This document shows positions 58,931 to 64,000 of a stretch of 64,000 nucleotides of DNA, piece by piece; position 1 is the first letter of the stretch; each line of letters begins with the position of its first letter. The stretch comes from Cryptomeria japonica. Taxonomy: Eukaryota; Streptophyta; Pinopsida; Cupressales; Cupressaceae. Below the pieces are notes generated by a model. That model did no database searches and was not told the DNA's origin. It saw only the letters and a program-made list of their open reading frames with translations. Position numbers and translations under genes: made by a program. The stretch spans positions 569,593,095 to 569,657,094 of the forward strand of contig NC_081405.1 in NCBI RefSeq assembly GCF_030272615.1, read 5' to 3'.

Positions 58931-59702
58931 CATAAAATTAAAATTTAAGCATCATAAATGTCAACTATTTTAATTTAATATTTATTTTCACTTACACAAG
59001 TTCAATTTATAGTTCTACACAAATATTTCACAATAATATCTATGTCCATTTTCTCTTCTAGTAAAACTAATTATTAAAATATATTTGTAAATCAACTAAT
59101 ATTTTCTTAAAGAAAAATATATGATTAACTATTCATTTAAAATGGTTGAGTTTTTATTTCCTGATTAGAAGCCTTGTCATTTTGTATTTAATTTATAACC
59201 TAACCTTAAAAAAGAAAACTTGGCTTTCCCAATACAACTAATGAATTTTTTCTAAAAAATTAATACAAAATAAAGACTCTTTATAGATTATGATATCTAG
59301 CTTTCAAATATATAACTTCATTTCTTTCTACAGTTATAAAAAAATATAAATCCTAATCAAACTTCACCATAATACAAATATTCTATCATCTCAATATAAA
59401 TATAATTACATATTTGAAAACTAGATTTAAAATCTAAATTTTCAATAAAAACATCCCCTTAATTTAACCAAAAAGTCAAGTCAATTTCTTGCATTTATAA
59501 ATAGAATTTTTTTTTGATATATAATATTCTCTATATAAAATATAAAAGCTTTTTAAAATCTTATACTTTTATGCTAAAGATATATTTGATCTTTTATCTC
59601 ACTCAAATGAAATGTTTCCATTCAATTTTTTAATTGAAAATTTATAATAGAAAAAAGTTAAAATCATTATTTATTTAAATGAAAAAACTACAATTTAAAA
59701 AT
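58931..59702. other. AT-rich stretch, nothing recognised
   Basis: Poly-A/T rich, no frames. An (ATA)n microsatellite at 59726-59745 borders the next relic. Confidence 0.6.
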
Positions 59703-62180
59703 TTAAAATAAATTGTTAAAATAACAATAATAATAATAATAATAAACTACTCCAACTCCACCATCTATAAGTACTCTTCGAACCTTCTTTTGGTGAATCA
59801 AAGCTTCCAAGTGTAAGGGATCATCATGCATGGGTCTGTCTATAGGTATATCTTGTTCAGTGAATGTGACTTTTGAAGCTGCCAAGTTTCCAACCATGGA
59901 CTGGAATGTGTTCTCATAAATATCTTTGGCAACAACTGAATCTTGTAATTCTTTGGCAACGACTAATTTATGGGCTGGCGAGATGCACAGTAACTCAAAT
60001 AATGAAATTTGAGCTAGAGTTTGTTTCAACTGATCCACCATATTGTAATCACTAGTTATTGGAGGGGGATTTGATGGCACCCCTTGTAATGTGACCTTTG
60101 ATCTTCTAGCGATGACAACACAATCTCTGCTCTTGGGATTTATTGTGATTCTAGCCACCATTTCATCTCCTGCACTAAGTGTGTTTATGACATAATCAAA
60201 TGCGACATTGGTATAGTTGGTGGTGTTGTTTTGTGTATTGGAACTAAAAGCATTTCCTTTGTCATGCTTGACAAAAGGATCCTTGAAGATGGTATGATCT
60301 GTGTTTGGTGTTTTATTGGCATTCACAATAATGTTGCCTTGATCAATGAGATCTTGTATGAGGTTCTTCAGCTTGTAGCAACTTGTTGTCTTGTGACCTT
60401 TATTGCAGTGGTATTCACAGAAATCATTGTCATTCCACCAAGCAGGCCTGAATGGGCCCGATTCATATGGCCTAACTTTTGGTAGAGTTATGGCATTACT
60501 TTGCATTAAATTTTTGAGTGATGATTCAATAGGTTCACCAAGGCGTGTAAAGTTTCTTTTGAGTGCACCTACCCTTGGTGGTCTTGAATTGCTTGACTAA
60601 ATTGCATTGGTGTTGTTTATCTAAATTTTATTCTTATTGGCAGAATCAACTAGTCCTTGTAGAGATACTACTAGTTGAACTCTATTTACGAAACGAGTAT
60701 CAACAACTCCGTCACTTGTGACATTTTTGTTCCAATGCCAAAATTTTGGCTTTTCATTGATTGTATTTGTGATTGGACCATTATCTTTGTGGTGTTTCAG
60801 TATGCCTTTCTCTAATAAGCCTCTTTCACACTTGATGCTTTTCTCAATGATATCCTTAAAAGTGCTTAAGCACTGCATTTGCAATGGATACTTAATTTGA
60901 GGCACAAGGTTTTCATTGAAAATCTCTACTTGTTTAGCTTCAGGGATATGACTAAGACATCTGCAGTACAGGCCCCTCCATCTTCGCAAGAATGTAGCGA
61001 AGGTTTCTCCTTCCTTTTGCTTTGTTGCACATAAGTCCATCAAGGTAACTAGATTATCTATATTCAATGCAAATTTTATATGAATAGCTTAACCAGTTCA
61101 CCCCATGAAGCAATTTTGGGTGGGAGGTGTGAAAACCATTCTAATTTTGTCCCTCCAAGACTTTTGGAAAATAGTCTCATTAAGTGTGTATCTTCGTGGG
61201 CTACCTCAATACATACTGTGAAGAGTTCCCTGACATGATCTTGAGGATCATATTTCCCTCTATACTTGTCAAACCTTGGAGTTTTAAAATAGGGGGGAAA
61301 CGGTGGCATGTACAAATTTATAACAAAAGCATATGGATGAAGGTCCTCCATTGTATAGCTCTTTTTGTTATTGATTGTTTGCATACTGGTCATCTGCTTC
61401 TAAATATTCTTCATTGGTTGAGTTAGGATCTATGTTTGACTCAATGGTGTATTAACTTGATAAACATTTCCCACAAAAGGGATAGTGTTGGAATATCTTC
61501 GAGCTTGCTGAAATATGGACTGACCATGTAATTGTGCACCATAAGTCCTACTGGGTGGTGTATAGTATCAAAATTGTGTATTGACATCTGACTAGCTGAG
61601 CTAGTTGTTCCATGATTCACATTTTGGCCACTATAGGTGGATCCATAGGAACTGAAACTGAATGTTGAGTTATACTTGCTGAAGTAGTGTTTTGAACTAT
61701 TGTAGCTTTCATTGTTACATTGGGATTTGTCTGGGATGTAACATGAGTACTTGTTGATGCCACTATTGACTGTATTGAAGTTGTAGTTGTGTGAGAGACG
61801 CCTTGGTTTGATGTAGCAAGCGCTGCTTGAGTCTATGTAACAATAGGCACTGGAGTAATGTTTTGATTCAATGTCACTCCTGGCGGCAATATTGTCAAAA
61901 TTTCCACCTCTAGAGGTAAGTTGGCTCCATTTTGGACTAAAAGTGAAAGATATTTGTCCGTGTCATTGTTCATGAGGGCATTGAGGATCATAAGCATTGC
62001 TGGATCTTGTTGGGCTGCCTCCAATTCTTATTTTGTCAGATTGTGTTGTATCTCATCAATGGAAGGCAGCCTGTTTGTGTTTCTTGGTAAGGTTGCAGGT
62101 CTTCGACCCTGTGTTTGTTGATTTGTGGACAGATTCATATTCCATGTAGAGTTAACCGAAGGGTCGTTGTTAGGATCCAT
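59703..62180 (-). pseudogene. gag: Ty3/gypsy gag relic with start of protease, minus strand
   Basis: Reading leftwards from ATG 62180: MDPNNDPSVNSTWNMNL, LPSIDEIQHNLTK, then a Gln/Thr-rich linker. The Gag core has FDKYRGKYDPQDHVRELFTV, MRLFSKSLGGTKLEWFSHLP and TFATFLRRWRGLYCRCL. The third part (60506-59703) has a zinc-binding FCEYHCNKGHKTTSCYKLKN, then a long linker and KVRRVLIDGG, the start of a retropepsin. It breaks off there at a TTA microsatellite. Stops and frameshifts separate the blocks (near 62026, 61833, 61076, 60620). The CEYH..GH-TxxC pattern recalls larger plant gypsy Gag proteins. Confidence 0.8.
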
Positions 62181-62533
62181 CTGATGTTTTGCATTTTGAG
62201 AACATGTTAATGGCATGAATGTTATTCCAAAGTGATCTTGACTCTTTAAGACTCTCTAAAATGCGAATGCAAGACTCAACTACATGCAAGGACACACTAT
62301 TGAGGTTGTTGGAGAGGAGCTTTCTCTTGTATTGTAAGCTTCTCGAGCATTTGCCGAATTTCTTCTTGTCTTCTTTGCTCCTTCATTTCGATAGCAAGGT
62401 AAGCCTCTAGATTCACTGATCTTTTGATTTCTCTGTTTAGGACAGCTTCGATTTCTCTATATGATGGAAGATCAATTCTTAAAGCCCAAACAAAATCGTC
62501 TAGGCTATCAAATATTTCTAATTGACATGAAAA
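62181..62533 (-). pseudogene. Helical ORF upstream of the gypsy gag relic
   Basis: On the minus strand 62536-62297 encodes MFSCQLEIFDSLDDFVWALR, then a Glu/Arg-rich helix (REIEAVLNREIKRSVNLEAY, EMKEQRRQEEIRQMLEKL). It may be a leader ORF or a shifted part of the same Gag. Function unknown. Confidence 0.4.
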
Positions 62534-63168
62534 CACGCTCTTCGTTCCTCACTTCGCCTGAACGAAGAGAGAAATGATTTGAACCGTTGATTTGACATGA
62601 AAACAACCCGTGTGATAAAGCTAACATTTTCATGGCTATGTCCGTCATTCCACTTCTCTTCACGAGAACAAAGAAAAAGCAAAAAGCAAATTTGCAGAAT
62701 CATTACATGTCATAAGGAAAGAGGCCCAATTTTTCAAAATAGTCAACATATTTATCGACTCTATGATCTTCCACCACTACCCGAGGTTAACAAGTCTTTC
62801 TCCCTATGATATGCTCATAATATACATTTTCTAGCCCTTATACGTGGCCCTAAGTCTTACCCACCCCCTTTGATTCAAGTTACCCAGCGAATATACGCTG
62901 CCCTAATTGTAACCAACCCCTTTTGAATCAAGTTACCAGCGAATATTCATTGTGCATGTCCCTATCAAATTAAGATTATTAAAATTAAAAAACGTTTTCC
63001 ACTACATCATGGACCATATCAATAATAGTGCAATCATTTGGAAATCTTGTTATTTGTTTTTTTATTATTGTTATTAATTGTTTCCTTTTAACAATTAAGA
63101 TATGGGATGTCTGGCTACATAATTAATTGAAATAAGTGTTAATAATCAATTTGAAGCAAATTATCATT
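62534..63168 (+). repeat. Direct repeat of about 0.6 kb, copy 2
   Basis: Second copy of 53283-53879, same orientation. It carries an extra segment of about 85 bp (62835-62930) made of a partial tandem duplication around CAAGTTACC.AGCGAATAT. It lies directly upstream (minus-strand sense) of the gag relic. Confidence 0.8.
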
Positions 63169-64000
63169 TTCGCTTGTTAAAATCTTCTGATGTGAATGTT
63201 AGGATCTATGATTGTTGCACGCATATGATTAACTATTACAACGATTAAATTGAAGGCCTTCAAAATCTATTTGAAATGCTTAAATAAACACAACAATAGT
63301 TAAGCGATGAATTTTAAAAAGAGAGAAGGAAGAGAGACGACAAGAACACAAGTTGATAACGAACTTGACCAATATGGCTACGTCTTCGGCCCCCTCTCCA
63401 ACATACTGACCAATCCTTGATTATGTTCCAACAACGGTTACAAGGTCTTCAACTTGGACATGTTTCAAGTCGCTTTATTACAATGAGTACAAAGTCCTTC
63501 TCCTTCAAATGCAATAGCAAGACACTAGTCTTCCAGTGCATACAGATGAACACTCAAGCTCTCTGAAAACTTCTCATAAATCATCATTAACTCAAACTCT
63601 TCACTTCCACCTCTTTTTATACAACATTTTTGCCCAATTTGTCTTAAAACCAAATGATTTTAAAAATAATCCATATCTCCTATTTAAAACATGTAATCTT
63701 TAAAAATCCCCCCTCATTTTAAAACAATCTTCTCAAAATAAACCTAAGCCTTTTAACTAGTGGCCCTTATAATTTTGGGCTTTCCAAAATATATTTCTCT
63801 CAACTATTATTCTTATCAGGTTTTATTTTGGGGCTTATATTTGTTTATGTTCGGTTTAATATGGGGACTTGGGTTTGGCCCAAGCCCTCCATTCTTTGTT
63901 TACCATCCGACAAATCTCTAAAAATATGATTTTTTCCCTTATCAAACTAAAAATCGTGGGCAGCATAGTAGTTTGGAGTGGCAAATGGAAAACAGGGGGT
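63169..64000. other. Non-coding stretch to the window end
   Basis: AT-rich. A GA-rich run with AGAGAGAAGGAAGAGAGACG is near 63321. No coding frame or recognisable repeat. Confidence 0.5.

Overview
This window reads as nuclear DNA from a land plant with a large, repeat-rich genome. A gymnosperm such as a conifer is plausible, but nothing in the sequence proves it. The evidence is the TE mix (plant-type Ty3/gypsy and Ty1/copia elements primed by initiator Met-tRNA, a Helitron helicase, plant-type LINEs whose RNase H is of the KINFD..SKGN type, a tRNA-derived SINE), long degenerate GGTTAG arrays and strong AT richness. I see no intact host gene. Almost every coding segment is a decayed mobile-element gene.

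Layout. (1) 3-371 and 23489-23570 are the two halves of an RPA1-like C-terminal domain. They are split by a 23.1 kb Ty3/gypsy element (372-23483; LTRs of 3244 and 3254 bp) with a 5-bp ACGAT duplication, and the RPA1 frame continues across the empty site. (2) The gag of this gypsy element is itself split. Between about 4096 and 15186 lies an insertion with diverged inverted ends, subterminal ATATCCGAT-type motifs and two convergent unrecognised gene relics (4878-6802 plus, 10459-11703 minus). It also holds a 360-bp satellite (7274-9690), a 500-base assembly gap, and a 2.1 kb palindromic satellite (12204-14322) bracketed by CT microsatellites. (3) 23571-31778 holds AT-rich repeats, a 5'-truncated LINE with an 18-bp target duplication (25134-26927), and a Helitron RepHel pseudogene (27541-31778) in the same orientation as the RPA1 relic. 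RPA1 and RepHel probably belonged to one Helitron. (4) 31779-34200 holds degenerate repeats, a SINE (33474-33702) and a hairpin repeat. (5) 34332-43240 is a telomere-like GGTTAG array split by a complete 4.7 kb Ty1/copia element (35734-40447, ATGGA duplication) and a small MITE-like insertion. (6) 44260-46916 is the 5' part of a second copia element on the minus strand with one LTR. (7) 46917-64000 is AT-rich and mostly unrecognised. It contains an LTR lying between a polypurine tract and a primer-binding site, a LINE endonuclease fragment, a gypsy gag relic on the minus strand, and a direct repeat of about 0.6 kb 9.25 kb apart.

The elements do not work together. They form a stratigraphy: a Helitron/RPA1 locus, then gypsy, then the TIR-like element inside gypsy; LINE into local tandem repeats; copia and MITE into the telomere-like array; SINE into a 348-bp repeat whose empty counterpart is also in the window. 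Many premature stops are C-to-T type (CAA/CAG to TAA/TAG, CGA to TGA), as expected for methylated, silenced TEs. The strongest candidate for something undescribed is the two-gene insertion at 4.1-15.2 kb together with its palindromic satellite.
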